Below, in pieces: positions 30,985 to 43,044 of a stretch of DNA of 64,000 bases. The position numbers were made by a program, and so were the translations under genes. How positions within the stretch are numbered: the first letter of the stretch is position 1; each line of letters starts with the position of its first letter. Origin of the DNA: Nematostella vectensis (lineage: Eukaryota > Cnidaria > Anthozoa > Actiniaria > Edwardsiidae). The stretch spans positions 13,710,460 to 13,774,459 of the forward strand of contig NC_064047.1 of the NCBI RefSeq assembly GCF_932526225.1, given 5' to 3'. The notes under the pieces were generated by a model. That model did no database searches. It had not been told where the DNA came from and worked only from the letters and a program-made list of their open reading frames with translations.

Positions 30985-33900
30985 CTTTGAAGAACATAAA
31001 ACAAAATGCGTTATTTTTATAATAAAAACTAGAATAAATACGACAAAAAATGTGTTTTGGTATATCATAACAGCTGAACTCGTATAATTTAAATTCTCAA
31101 ATGTCAGAATTGACACTTTTCGTTAGTATGACCAAATAATAATAAAAAAAAAAATAGTAAAGAAGCTTCCATGCATTCATGAATTGTGTCTTTTCCAGTT
31201 AAGACCTGATTCTTGCGACCCGCGTAAAGTTTTCTCAGATACGGGGTTTCCACCCTCCAGATATCGGCACTGAAAAATATTACTTCCCGGCTTGCAGAAA
31301 TGTCCAATTTTTCATAAAGAGGGGGGAGGGGAGGGGGAGATAGCTCTTTTCGAGGATAGAAAATATGTTAAAGTAAAAGATCTTATAACCCCCATCCCAT
31401 TTAAGCCCCTGTCTATAATAATTAAGCCCCTACCCCTGCCTGATTTGGGTTTTGTTTTTTTGTACAAAGAAAGTAATATAAATACTTATTAATAGCATCT
31501 AAGACTTTATAGGAACCAAAATACCTAGTGTCGGATCTGAAAATAATTTAAATAAGTCCCCTGTGTAACCAAGCAGATTTCTTCGGCACTAAAAAGGAAA
31601 CAAGCGACAGGGGCCTATCAGAGATTTTACGATGATTTATTAGAGGCCGTTTTCGTAGCCTACCTGTAGGCTTTGATAGTTTTTCCGGCACTAAAACCCC
31701 AAAAACACAAAGTTCGAGGCGGCCGGATTATGCGAGCTCGAAATATAAATATTATTTTATAAATAATAATTCATATCTTTTGATAAATAAGATACTAGTT
31801 ATCATAATATTATTATATTAAACTACAAAACTATTTTGTCGCGTGATATATCTAGGGACATTTAATCTCTTACTCACAACCCTTAAATGGAGCTTCAATG
31901 GAGCCTGTCGGGAATGTAATTACAGTCACAACAAGGGTAAAAAGAATTATCTGCGAAATTCTTTATAGGTAAAAAAGCAAAAAAAATCATAAAACTATTG
32001 AGATGATTAACAGTAATGATACAAAACTCCCTGCTTTTGTATAAATTAATATCTGAGGCAATTCAACAGTAGGCAAATAACAGAATTACTAGAAAAATAA
32101 ATTTGCCAAGATATCAGAAATTCTTCTAAATTGCTCGATTTTAATAACCTTTACTTCTAGTATTGTCCAAGGACAAATCTAGTTAGTAAATTGCCCGATT
32201 TTTAATAACCTTTACTTCTAGTATTGTCCAAGGACAAATCTAGTTAGTTTGAAAACATTTCCCTGCACCAAACAGCAAAATTTAACGGGTTCACTTTACG
32301 TGTTGCAATGAAAAGGGCTAACAAACTATTTTTTATTTGTCCATCCGATCCTTTTATCAGAAGATATGCGTAATTACATAGTTGGTGGAAGGGGGAGGAA
32401 AAAGTAACAAGTATTGTCTGCCAGAGAAGGAACCCTACCACCGTCCTACTTGTATTCGGTTCATAAGATGATGTATTGCAAACGGGCTTTGTCGAGTTCA
32501 TATAAAAAAGGACATCGTGACCGTCCACGGGAAAACGTACACTAAGGTTTTCAAACTTGTGGGCACGTGCACGGGCACACGCCGTTTAAACGGATTTTTT
32601 TTCGGTGACCACGTTACTTTTTTCCGTTGACACGGATTTTTTTTTCCTGTGGCCACGGAAGGAAAAGCCGTGGGCACGCGGTAAAAAAGGCCGTTAAAAA
32701 GAATTTGAAAGGCCGTTGACACGGCTGTCAAGATTCCGTGTCTACGAATCAAGCACACGGATCGCGAGTCGTGAATGTTGAACTATTCGATTAAATCTTC
32801 CGATTTAAGTAAAAGTCGTTTTCACAACTTTGAGTCGTTGTGGTGGTTACGGCTTGATGTTAGGTAAACAATAAACACCGAAATCGGTATCAAACATTCA
32901 CTGATCGTGGCCGCTCTAGTAATGGCACAGAAATAAATGAGAAATACTTATTCCTTATAATATGTGGGTTAATTTGGTGTGTGTTATGTAGCGATAACAC
33001 GTAAATACAGGACGAGAGTTTTGTTATGAACTAGTCGCGGTTTCGGCTTCTTGTTAGAGAAAAAAAGAAACTCCGTTGGTATCAGACATTCGCTGATCAT
33101 GACCGTTCTTGTGGAATCTTACAGAATTCATAATTCCTTATATTCCTCATAATTCGAGGATTTGTTTGATGTGTGTTATTTGCGGATATGTACGATAATG
33201 CGTAAATACGTTTTTTTGTTAGACAAACTAGAAGCTCCGAAGTCGGTATCAAAGGTTTACTGATTATGGCCGCTCTAGTGAAATCGTACAGAAATAAATC
33301 AGAAATACTTATTCCTCAAAATTCGAGGATTTATTTTATGTGTGCTATATGTGTATATGTAAGATTGCGTAAATAAGGGCGAAAATTGTGTCATCAACTA
33401 GTGGCGATTTCAGCTTGTTTTTAGACAAACAAGAAACTCCGAAGTCGGTATTTTTTAGCAATTTCGCGCACTTTTCGAACATTTTGTCGCTTGTTTCGTC
33501 TTCGTTGTTGATCATAGTTTTTGTTGTTTGATTTGATACTCGAGATGGTTTGAGTTAAATACTTCGATATCGATAAACTAAGCTTTCTTATCAAGTATGC
33601 TCACTACTCTACGGCAATCGACGTGTTTATCTATGGAAGGAGGAGGAGGAACGGAGATAAACAGCGACAAAGATTTGGCTGTAGTTTTAAATTGATGTTT
33701 ACTCACTTCCCGCGATTTAAGGGAGTAATGCATGGTCAAACATAACGCGGAGGATCCCGAGAACGTGATCATTAAACAGTTTCGGAGTTTAATGATAAAA
33801 GACTTAGAATTTTAAGCAGTTTAAGAGTTAAATGATGAATAAAAATTCTCATTGACCTTCATTCAAAATCTTTGCGGCCTATCATCCGATGTCCACGACG

Positions 33901-36900
33901 TACACTCGATTGTCTGCAATCCTCCATACGACTTTGAAAGCCGTGAACTTAAGTCTTTTCTACAGTTTAAAAAAATACTGAAAGTCGTGGGCTAAGATTG
34001 TGCAACCCGTGTCCACGTAAAGAATATCCGTAGACACGGGAAAAAAATCCGTTTAATATCCGTTTGTTTTTGGCGTTTACACGGAAAACCTAAGTGTACG
34101 TGTTCCCACGGACGGTCACTCATGAGATGTCATCCTCCATCTCTTCCTAAGATTTACAAAAAGTAACGACACAGTTGAGGTAATGGACAAAAATAGTGCA
34201 AATGTTTTCTTTGTACAATAATGATCGTAAGTCCCGACCCTAACCCTGCTACGGCCCTTCTCGTATTCGTTAGTATACTCACTTGTCCACGCTACGTCAG
34301 AGTAGCCACCAAACACGTATCGGCCCCCAACGCTCACGAGTACGATGTTCGGCGCTTTGCCGTTGCATTTTTCATGGAAGGTCCTGGCAGCCCAGCCATC
34401 TCTTTTTGCAGAGAAACATCTGACCCAGCGACTTTTTGGACTCTGCTGCACGGGCTGCAGGAATCCCAAGAGATCTCGGAGGTACTCTGGACCTTTGCCG
34501 CTGAGGATGGCGGACTTCTCAAAAACTGCAACGGAATTACACCATCCAGAGATATTATAGATAAAGGCTTGTACTTCATGGTATGTCCATATTGTATCCT
34601 TCTCCTCGTATTGAGCGATAACGAATTGGAAAACTAATCTTATGAAATACTTGCCTCGGGATAATCACGAGTATGTCTAGATAAGGAGATAAGTGTAATA
34701 AAAAGTAAAAATTTGGGGTAAACATCAATAGAAAAATACTTAAACAGGAGGCAATTCTCTAAAAATAACGATAGAGGCAAACAAGAAAGTTGTCAATGTT
34801 CTCGACGTCACGTTGGATCTCGGGAACCAATCGTCCACAGAGAAAGCAATCACCCTCCCAACCTCATCAAGAACATTTCAATGCTGGTAAATAAAGGTAT
34901 CAGCGAGATCTCTTCATCTGCAGAATGCTGAACAGAGCGGTGCCGGGATACCAACATGTGCTCGACCGCAGTGGATACCAGCACCGCCTGCAGTTCCAAC
35001 GCCAAAAGACCCAGCAATAGGCAGAAACTGGAAATCACCCGTAAATCTGAGCGATGCAGCTACAACTACGCACTTACAAAAAGTTTGTAAATGCGCAAAA
35101 AGGGGACCCAGAGAAACCTGGAAATAGCCTGTAAATAGTCTGTAAATTATCTGCAAACCTTTGGGATGGAACTAAAGCTTCCCATTGCATAGATTTCCAG
35201 ACTATTTTCAGGGTTTTTTCTGAGTCCCGTTTTAGCGCATGCTCTTGGTATCATTTCTCCCAATACGGATTATTTCCAGTTTATTTACAGACTATTCAAA
35301 GACTTGCTGTCATTGTGAGAAGACTCTAAACAATCTACATACTATTTACAGACAAATATGGCAATTCTAGGGTTTAGAAATATACCAGCACCGCCTGCAG
35401 TTCCATGCAGCCAACGCCCAAAGACACAGCACTGGGAAGAACCGTGGCCGGAAATAACGTGGCTAGATAACACCCTAAAGAACTAGCAAATGAAAAATAA
35501 CGTTGGGAAAATATTTCTTCAAATAATCAAGGATTGCTTGAGTCATACGATCTTGATAGGAATCTCCTCAAATTTAGTTATTCCTGCATGCCGAGCATGG
35601 GCGCACGAATCAGCGCTCATAACGAGAAATTAATGACGGTGCGTGCCTAACTACAAACGTCATCTACCAGGCCAAAGTCGAGAGTGAGCATAGTAGAAGC
35701 ACATACATCTGGTTCACAGGTGACACGTTCAAGTCACGCTACAACAACCATACAGCGCCCTTCCGTCACGCTACAACAGCCATACAGCGTCCATCCGTCA
35801 CGCCACAACAACCATACACCGTCCTTCCGTCACGCTACAACATCGAAACAGCGTCCTTCCGTCACGCTACAACAACCATAAAGCGCCCGTTTGTCACGCT
35901 ACAACAACCATACAGCGTCCTTCCGTCACGCTACAACAACCATAGAGCGTCCTTCCGTCACGCTACAACAACCATACAGCGTCCTTCCGTCACGCTACAA
36001 CAACCATACAGCGTCCTTCCGTCACGCTACATCAACCACACAACAACAACGAAACAGCGTCCTTCCGTCACGCTACAACAACCACACAACAACAACGAAA
36101 CAGCGCCCTTCCGTCACGCTACAACAACCATACAGCGTCCTTCCGTCACGCCACAACACCACACAGCGTCCTTCCGTCACTCTACAACAACCGCACAGCG
36201 TCCTTCCGTCACGCTACAACAGCCACACAGCGTCCTGCCGTCACGCCACATCACCACACAGCGTCCTTCCGTCACGCTACATCAACCACACAGCGTCCTT
36301 CCGTCACGCTACAACAACCACACAGCGTCCTTCCGTCACGCTACAACAACCACACAATGTCCATCCGTCACGCTACAACATCGAAACAGCGTCCTTCCGT
36401 CACGCTACAACAACCATACAGCGCCCTTCCGTCACGCTTCAACAACCACAGAGCGTCCTTCCGTCACGCTACATCAACCACAGTGTCCATTCGTCACGCT
36501 ACAACATCGGAACAGCGTCCTTCCCTCACGCTACAAAAACCATACAGCGCCCTTCCGTCACGCTACAACAACCACACAGCTTCCTTCCGTCACGCTACAT
36601 CAACCACACAGTGTCCATTCGTCACGCTACAACATCAAAACAGCGTCCTTCCGTCACGCTACAACAACCATACAGCGCCCTTCCGTCACGCTACAACAAC
36701 CACACAGCGTCCTTCCATCACTCTACAACAACCGCACAGCGTCCTTCCGTCACGCTACAACAACCATACAGCGTCCTTCCGTCACGCTACAACAACCATA
36801 CAGCGTCCTTCCGTCACGCTACAACAACCACACAGCGTCCTTCCGTCACGCTACAACAACCACACAATGTCCTTCCGTCACGCTACAACAACCATACAGC

Positions 36901-39522
36901 GTCCTTCCGTCACGCTACAACAACCACACAGCGTCCTTCCGTCACGCTACAACAACCACACAGCGTCCTTCCGTCACGCTACAACAACCATACAGCGTCC
37001 TTCCGTCACGAAAGCAAACGTCACACAACAGAGCTAAGTAAACACATCTAATCCCTAAATCTGAAGAACAATTCACTATGCATTGAAACATTATAGCCCT
37101 GGGTTATATACATTCGTTTGACAAAAGGTTGTCCTCAATAGGCTTCGCGACTACGCGACAAGCCCGCATGTAAGCATGGGTAAAAAGCACTGAAGCGCCT
37201 AGCTGCATATATTAGCCAACGTATAACTTCAGTCTTATGCAGCTAGGCGCTTACCCGTGCTTACATGCGGGCTTGTCGCGAAGCCGGTTGAGGACAACCT
37301 TTTGTCAATCGACTGTATATACAAAGCGCTGCAATCTATGGCTTACCAAGAAATATCTTATCATTTGTAAGTACACGTGCTGTAGGCACCTTAACAAACG
37401 AAACGAGCTGACAGGCGTATGCTGACACGCAAGGGAGTCGACTTTAGACAACGCCTTGAAAACTTAATACAAAATTAGTCTAGCACCGCTGCACGCGGCC
37501 ATACTTGAGAAGAGTTCTCTCTCTCTCTCCAAACTGGCCTTTAGTGTGTTATTTACAGGCTGTGTAAATCACTTTTACAGACAATATTACGGCTTGAGAG
37601 GGGGCCGAAGAAAGACTGGAAATAGCCTGTAAATAGTCTGTAAATTTTCTACAAGCATGTGCGATGCAACTAAAGCTACCCATCGCCTAGATTTACAGAC
37701 TATTTCCAGGCTATTTCAAGAGTATTTCCAGGCTTTTTTCAGGGTTCTCTGGGTCCCGTTTTAGCGCATACTCTGGGTATCCTTTCTCCGAATACAGATA
37801 TTTTCCAGTTAATTTACAGACTATTCAAAGACTTGCCGTAATTGTGAAAAGACTCAATCTTCATACTATTTACAGACAAATCGTCTTTGATAAAGAACCC
37901 AAAAACTCCTCATCCACACCAGGAACACCATCCTCTTCATCCATTGTAGGTACAGTACCGCTTTCGAACATATGCACATGTGTTCGCGAAATTGTTCGCG
38001 AACATTGCGAACAACGCAATAGCAGCTGTTGCTGTTACAGCGGATTACAGTTATTTATAATCAGAACACAATTGTATTAGAGAATTTACCTGTATGCTCA
38101 TCAACTGAGATCTTCTTTGAAAAGGAACCCCAATACTCATCGTCCACTACAAGACGAACTTGACCCTCTGTACAAGGCTGATCCACGGGTTTCTCTGCAA
38201 GACTCGATAGCTGGGATAGCACTTCATTCCTGATGGACAAGACATCCACATCATTTGCTTCCCTGCACATTCTCTCAGCAAACTCCAAACTGCTACGAGC
38301 ACTTGCAAGTCTCATGGATAGAGTCTCTCTCTGGGCAGTCAGCTGCTTCTCTTGCTTCTGACAAGCTGACTCGATCTCCCCTCTAAGATCTGATCGCATC
38401 TTCTCAAGAGCCCCTATCTGCTTATCAATAAACTGATCCAGATCCCTTCTGGTCGCACGTTTATTTTCCTCGAGATGTTGTTGAGTCTCTTCAACCAATG
38501 CCATCGCCTGTTCAATATCGGTGATTTTTGATGCAACTTTTTTTGCACTTCCCAATATTTCTTCTTTCTCTCGAGCGATAACATCACTTGTGAAAAGGTA
38601 GTCATGATTTTTATGATCAACAACGGTGCAGTCCCGGCAAATTACTTCCTTACAAGATTCGCAAAACAGTTTCAGCACTTCACCTTCATGTTTGGTGCAG
38701 TAGGAAGTTTTGCTCATTGCAAGTAACTTTCCGCTTTTGATCTCATCAAAACTGAGGATAGTGTGGTGTTGCACTGGTTGAAATCTCTTGTGAGCCGAGA
38801 TGCACTGCTCACAGACAAAGTGATCGCACTCGTTACATCTCCCTTGGGCAGGCTCGCCGCTATCACACGATTCACAAACTGGTTTCTTCTTGGAGTCTTC
38901 AGATGTCAACAAAGGAAGAACAGAGAGAATACTGTTGATCATGAAATTCACCTTCAAACTCGGAACATCTGCTGGGGAAATGTAAGAGAAAAAAATAAGT
39001 TAATGGAGTTTGCATACTACCAATTTAAAACCGGGGGGGGGGGGGGGGTGCCCGTTTAGATAGATGTATTAGGGTTTAATATTGGGCTAATAACTAATTC
39101 TTTTTTGGGAACATTTTTATACGCATTAACTATGTAAACAATGGAGGCAATTTACTTGTGAGAAGAATTTAATATTAGAGTGATTCATATATATTTAGTT
39201 GAAATGCACTTGTCGTTAAAATTCATTTGTTTCATGCAAAACAATGCAAAGCAAAGCGTTTGTTACACAAAGTTGTTTCAGGGTTTATTAACTAATAGAT
39301 GTATTTTTGATATGCTCTCTTGATATGACAGATTACCTGGAATTCCGCCTTACAGAGGGGGCACACAAGTTTTCCTCTCCCTTCAGAGTGCACTGCCAGC
39401 TCTTCCAGGCAGTGCCGACAAAATGAGTGCAAGCAAGGCAGCACTCTAGGATCGTTGAAGTGCTCTATACACAAAGAGCACGTCACCTCATCCTCGAGGC
39501 GCCTGCTGGCGGATGTTGCCAT
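30644..39522 (-). CDS. TRIM-TLDc gene, copy 2
   Basis: Four exons in order: 39337-39522 (RING, start), 38090-38981 (B-boxes, coiled coil), 34283-34633 (TLDc part 1) and 30644-30984 (TLDc part 2, stop). Splice phases match across the last three joins (0, 1, 1). The full domain order RING, B-box1, B-box2, coiled coil, TLDc is unusual compared with common TRIM C-termini (B30.2, NHL). Lesions: the acceptor before the B-box exon reads AC where copy 1 has AG, and the small extra exon has lost its donor to repeat insertion. Skipping that small exon keeps frame. Function as an E3 ligase acting with V-ATPase or oxidative stress is inference from domains. Confidence 0.72.
30990..32500. other. Intron between the two TLDc exons, left part
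   Basis: AT-rich. It holds a direct duplication of about 58 bases (about 32135-32188 and 32195-32247, containing ttactagtattgtccaagga-like sequence). No coding exon is seen. Confidence 0.55.
32517..34119. mobile_element. 1.6-kb non-autonomous DNA transposon with 36-bp TIRs
   Basis: The left terminus (32517-32552) begins gtgaccgtcc and the right terminus (34084-34119) is its reverse complement, with four mismatches in 36. Just inside both ends are clusters of a subterminal motif like ccgttgacacgg/ccgtgtccacg (32560-32760 and 34007-34083). The centre (about 32770-33450) is built from degenerate tandem units of about 165-200 bases, recognisable by gaaactccgaagtcggta. No transposase ORF. It lies in the intron between the two TLDc exons, and its right end is also present in unit 1 (1-735). 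Confidence 0.72.
34283..34633 (-). CDS. TLDc domain exon (N-terminal half), copy 2
   Basis: A 351-nt exon, nearly identical to 899-1249, with the same acceptor and GTGAGT donor (34282-34277). It encodes GPEYLRDLLGFLQPV, RDGWAARTFHEKC, VFGGYSDVAWT. Its last base plus TG from exon 30644-30984 makes a codon and continues the domain, which confirms the junction. Confidence 0.85.
35093..35365. mobile_element. MITE-like element, copy M1
   Basis: The inner inverted repeat pairs 35093-35120 (gcgcaaaaaggggacccaga) with 35208-35238 (ctgagtcccgttttagcgc). Repeated ctgtaaatagtctgtaaatt/atttacagactatt motifs occur on both sides. A related copy is at 37590-37885; together they flank the 32-bp minisatellite. 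No ORF. Confidence 0.6.
35690..37020. repeat. 32-bp minisatellite, about 41 copies
   Basis: The unit is close to tccgtcacgctacaacaacc then atacagcgtcct, period 32. It is absent from unit 1. Stop codons are rare in all plus frames, giving open frames of 226 and 386 codons in different frames that are artefacts. It lies in an intron of the minus-strand TRIM-TLDc copy 2. Confidence 0.93.
37103..37322. mobile_element. Foldback/MITE with long inverted repeats
   Basis: The 21 bases at 37118-37138 (ttgacaaaaggttgtcctca and one more) are a perfect reverse complement of 37288-37308. The arms extend inward with gcccgcatgtaagcatgggt against cccgtgcttacatgcgggc, and outward with tatatac. Arms total about 90 bases each with a short central loop near 37205-37225. 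Confidence 0.75.
37590..37885. mobile_element. MITE-like element, copy M2
   Basis: It shares gactggaaatagcctgtaaa, gtcccgttttagcgcat and atttacagactattcaaaga with M1 (35093-35365). Its right edge falls inside the small exon-like sequence of TRIM-TLDc copy 2 and replaces the splice donor found in copy 1. Confidence 0.6.
38090..38981 (-). CDS. B-box/coiled-coil exon, TRIM-TLDc copy 2
   Basis: An 892-nt exon open throughout. B-box 1 (CESCDSGEPAQGRCNECDHF), B-box 2 (YCTKHEGEVLKLFCESC, CRDC), coiled coil, then DDEYWGSFSKKISVDEHT before donor GTAAAT (38089-38084). The expected acceptor dinucleotide is AC (38983-38982) where copy 1 has AG. The nearest AGs downstream put the join out of frame. Either a rare GT-AC intron is used, or this copy is not spliced normally, or there is a base error. 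Confidence 0.77.
39337..39522 (-). CDS. RING-finger exon with start codon, TRIM-TLDc copy 2
   Basis: 62 codons, C3HC4 RING intact: CSLCIEHF, LPCLHSFCRHCLEEL, CPLC. The donor is GTAATC (39336-39331). It differs from copy 1 by a handful of substitutions. Confidence 0.87.
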
Positions 39523-39849
39523 TTCTACGCATCAACAATAAATGGTTATTAGATAACCGAAGTAGCAGAGACATAATAATCAGCAATTATTCGCCGAAGG
39601 CGAAGAGAATAGCGGTGGATAGAGACGCTTCGCTTCTCGGACAACTTTTTATTTTTCGTACCATTTCTCATCCTATGCGGATATCCCAGCCGCCAGCAGG
39701 GGTCTATTTACTAATCATTCCGAGATAGCGAAACAATCAGAGCGCGCGTTCTTATGAAGTTTCCGCCCAGTATATACAAATGCAGAATCCCTGCACTTTA
39801 TCATGTCAAACAATACATCAACCATTGATGAAGTTCTATTAAATCTATA

Positions 39850-40560
39850 TTAAAGTATATTAGAGTATAATGTATATAGTACGTAATAAATTCATTGCAA
39901 TGATCTTTGATCACACATGCTTATCCGTGAAACCATTTCAGATGTAGCAACTCACTAAAACTACCGCTCGTTTTGACTCAGTATCCGATTAGAATTCTTC
40001 TTACTTCTGGGACAAAATAATGACTATAAATTCTCAACGCTTGGAGAAGTTGTAGGAAGCCATATAGAAGAATCCGAAGCAGTGTTGTGGTATTTATTTG
40101 ATGTTTATTTTGTTGTAAATTCTGGAGTTACATCTTTGTTCTTTGCATGACCAAACAAATTACACCTCCTTTCCCTTGAATAAACCTATTCCTAAACCTT
40201 AATCTCTAAGGCTTAGATGTCTAGTTTTACCGGAAATCAATACATGATCAATACATTACAACCAATACATAATTCTGCGAACCTGGACAGAAAGTACGAA
40301 TCAATGCAAAAGGCCCAAATAGTCGTGATAGTAAACCAGAAGAATAAATACAATACACCAAAAACTGGTATTCGACTCTGCCATATTTTCGTGTTTACAG
40401 CTAAATTCGTTTTTGCGCGACCTCGTCAGATCCAAGATCCTTGTCTCGTTTGGGAATAGCGAGTAGTCAATCAACACCTGACTTCGGATAGTAGCCATCG
40501 CATCGATATAGGTTTCCAAGGAAAATCGAACTGAGTTTAGCAGGCTCTGCAAATAACATA
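39850..40560. repeat. About 700-bp direct duplication, left copy
   Basis: This region matches 43282-43975 with few differences, starting at gtatattagagtataatgta and ending near the aggctctgca/acatatcc sequence. It contains a conserved minus-strand open stretch (next entry). An inverted, decayed partial copy lies at about 41010-41180. Confidence 0.8.
40301..40552 (-). other. Conserved open stretch in the duplicated segment, unknown
   Basis: The minus-strand reading frame contains SVRFSLETYIDAMATIRSQV, LIDYSLFPNETRILDL and FWCIVFILLVYYHDYLGLL. The copy at 43709-43927 keeps the frame with mostly single-residue changes. An acceptor-like ttatttgcag lies just upstream (about 40553). It may be an exon fragment with a hydrophobic C-terminal segment. 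I recognise no family, and both copies are so alike that frame conservation carries little weight. Confidence 0.3.
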
Positions 40561-43000
40561 TCCCCGTGTCAGTTTATTAGCTAGGTGAGTTCTCGGAGTT
40601 TAATTCTGCATACAATGCGTGAAAAAGATTCGACGAAATTCTAGAATTGTAGTATAATTTTGCATAAAAGTGTTTCACCTTGGCTTAGTTCCATCATTGT
40701 TTTTTTTTAACTCTAATCATCATTCTAAAAATTTTAAAGGGAAATAAAACAGTCATTACCCGTACACACTAGTTCACTCATGTTGATCTCACCGTCTCAA
40801 TGAACCGAATACCAATTTTGCAGAGAAGCACCGTAAAATTTAGGCAGTAAAAGAACTAGGTTACAGTAGATATAGTAGAGACTTTGAAATCTTTGAGGTT
40901 CGAAGTGAAATTATCCCTCGCATAGTCCTGATGGTTCCATTTTCTTGCCGTAGTTTGTGATCGCGACGCTACTGTTAATTTACCGTTCCACGAATGATTT
41001 ACATAGACCCGTTTGATTGACTACGCGCTATTCCCAAACGAGACAAAGATATTGGCTGCGCAAGGGTCGCTCAACAAGTAATTTAGCTTTAATAAGACTT
41101 CTTCAGTGTGCCCAGAAGTCTTATTGGAGACAAAAAAAATGTCAGAGTCGAATACCAGTTTTTGGTGTATCGGACAGACAGAATGAAATAAGACTTCTTC
41201 AGTATAATACTTATTGACTTCCTTACTATGAAATAAGACCCAGCTTATCAACAAAATTAATTTCACATTGCCTGATTTGACTCTAGGTCATTTTTTAGAG
41301 TGATCACTTCACCTTCAGTCGCTTGCCAAAATTCATGATCAACTGTTTTTGGAATTAGAAAACAATTTTCTTTGAAAATAAAATGCTAGATAATTATAAC
41401 AAACACTGATCATAACAGATAGTTGCATTCAGCTATTGGGTGGGCTGTAAAGAAAAGAGAGTTTTATAGATTAATCCATAAATCTATGGCAATTACGGTC
41501 AATTTTCCCCTTCACAGAGAAGAGATTTGTGACATTCCTACTTTGAATAGGTGTCCATCATCAAGTCCTAGACTTTCTATTTTTATAAAAACTTTATTAG
41601 AAGAACGTCCAGCCTGAGATTTCACGAAATTTTTTGAACTTGCTAAGAACATGCCAAGGCTCAGATAGCAGAAAAAAATCTTTTTGAGTCCTGGTGTGTT
41701 CTAAAATTCAGAATCAAATTGTGCTCATAATAACAACCCTTATTATTGCTATTGATCATTAGTGTACTTCGCTTCCTAATAATTCATTGGGTATTATATT
41801 CTTATATACATTTAAATTTAAAACATTGGCCCAAAAATAAGCAAGGCCCAGCCTCAATTGAAAATTAGACGTTCTTATAAAAAGTAAGTGTAAACTATTT
41901 TTTTAGCTGTTGTTGTTTAATTCCTCACTGTTTAGGGATTTTGCTTGCATCAAATAAGCACCTAAGTTGCTAAAACAAGCATTTATGGAAGGTATGGTTT
42001 ACATTTACAGTACTCTTTACTGCATGAATGCGAATCTTTTCTAAGCAGTTAACAATAAATTCAAATAGTCACTGATAGATATTCTTTTGTGTGATTCGAA
42101 TGATTTATCACAGATTTTTATTTCTAACAGGTACTTCCATTTTAGCGCTATTGAATTCTATTCAAACTTCCCTCAGTTACTACAGAACTACAAAAACAGT
42201 CAACTCTTCAGTTACCCAATAATCATGGCGAGCCTATGTTTGTACCTTAATGCTTGGTTTATCATCTGAATCATATGGGGGCAACCAAGGGTAAGAAATG
42301 AATGGAATGTTTGACAAGTTATGGCTCAAATGTTGAATAAATTAGTTTTAAAACTGCACTTATAAAAAAAAACTTGTAAAATGTTTGTAGTATTGGTAAA
42401 AAATTGTAAAAAATATGTGGGCTTCCTGTGTTGCAGTGATTTGGAACTTATATACTCCGTGCACTGTATACTTGGGATTTTATATACTCCGGAATATAGA
42501 TTACTCTAATAGCGGGAGGGATACATTATAGATCCCGCGGGTCTTGTTTTTTTGTCAGTTTATTGCTTTGGATCTATCTGTTTGTAATGACCAGATAAAC
42601 AACTCATCTTGGACCATAAGTACATTTGGTTATGTGGATTACATACTGCCTAAAAGATTCATCTTAAGTGAAGATCTCTCTTAAAACTAGATGTACCAAT
42701 CTTTGATGCACAACTTTGTAACAAAAACAACGGGTGAGATAACACATAATAAATCAAATAAAGATTGCCAATTGCCAAAACAAGGTTGGTAAAAAGGTAG
42801 ATTAAACATGGATTTTACAGTTTAAGACGCGACCTTTGGAATTTCTCGGATGTTTAGTGGAATCGAATCGAAAGCGGAAGTGAAACTCATTTCATGTCAC
42901 CTCCACAGCTTTATTACGTCGAAGACAAATGAATGGATCGAATTTTAGACGCCTAACAAATAAAGGAACAGATAAAATAGTGGAAATACGCGAAATAAAT
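40561..43000. other. Spacer without recognisable genes
   Basis: AT-rich. Only the inverted fragment at about 41010-41180 and promoter-proximal homology to unit 1 (about 42750-43000 against 7390-7620) were noted. Confidence 0.5.
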
Positions 43001-43044
43001 ACCTGTTTCTTGTCGAAATCTTCTCAGACGAATCTCAACTCAAA

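Noticed and set aside
35684-37051. 386-codon and 226-codon frames with RYNNHTASFRHATTT repeats
   Set aside because: They translate the 32-bp minisatellite, which lacks stops in several frames. The two frames overlap each other.
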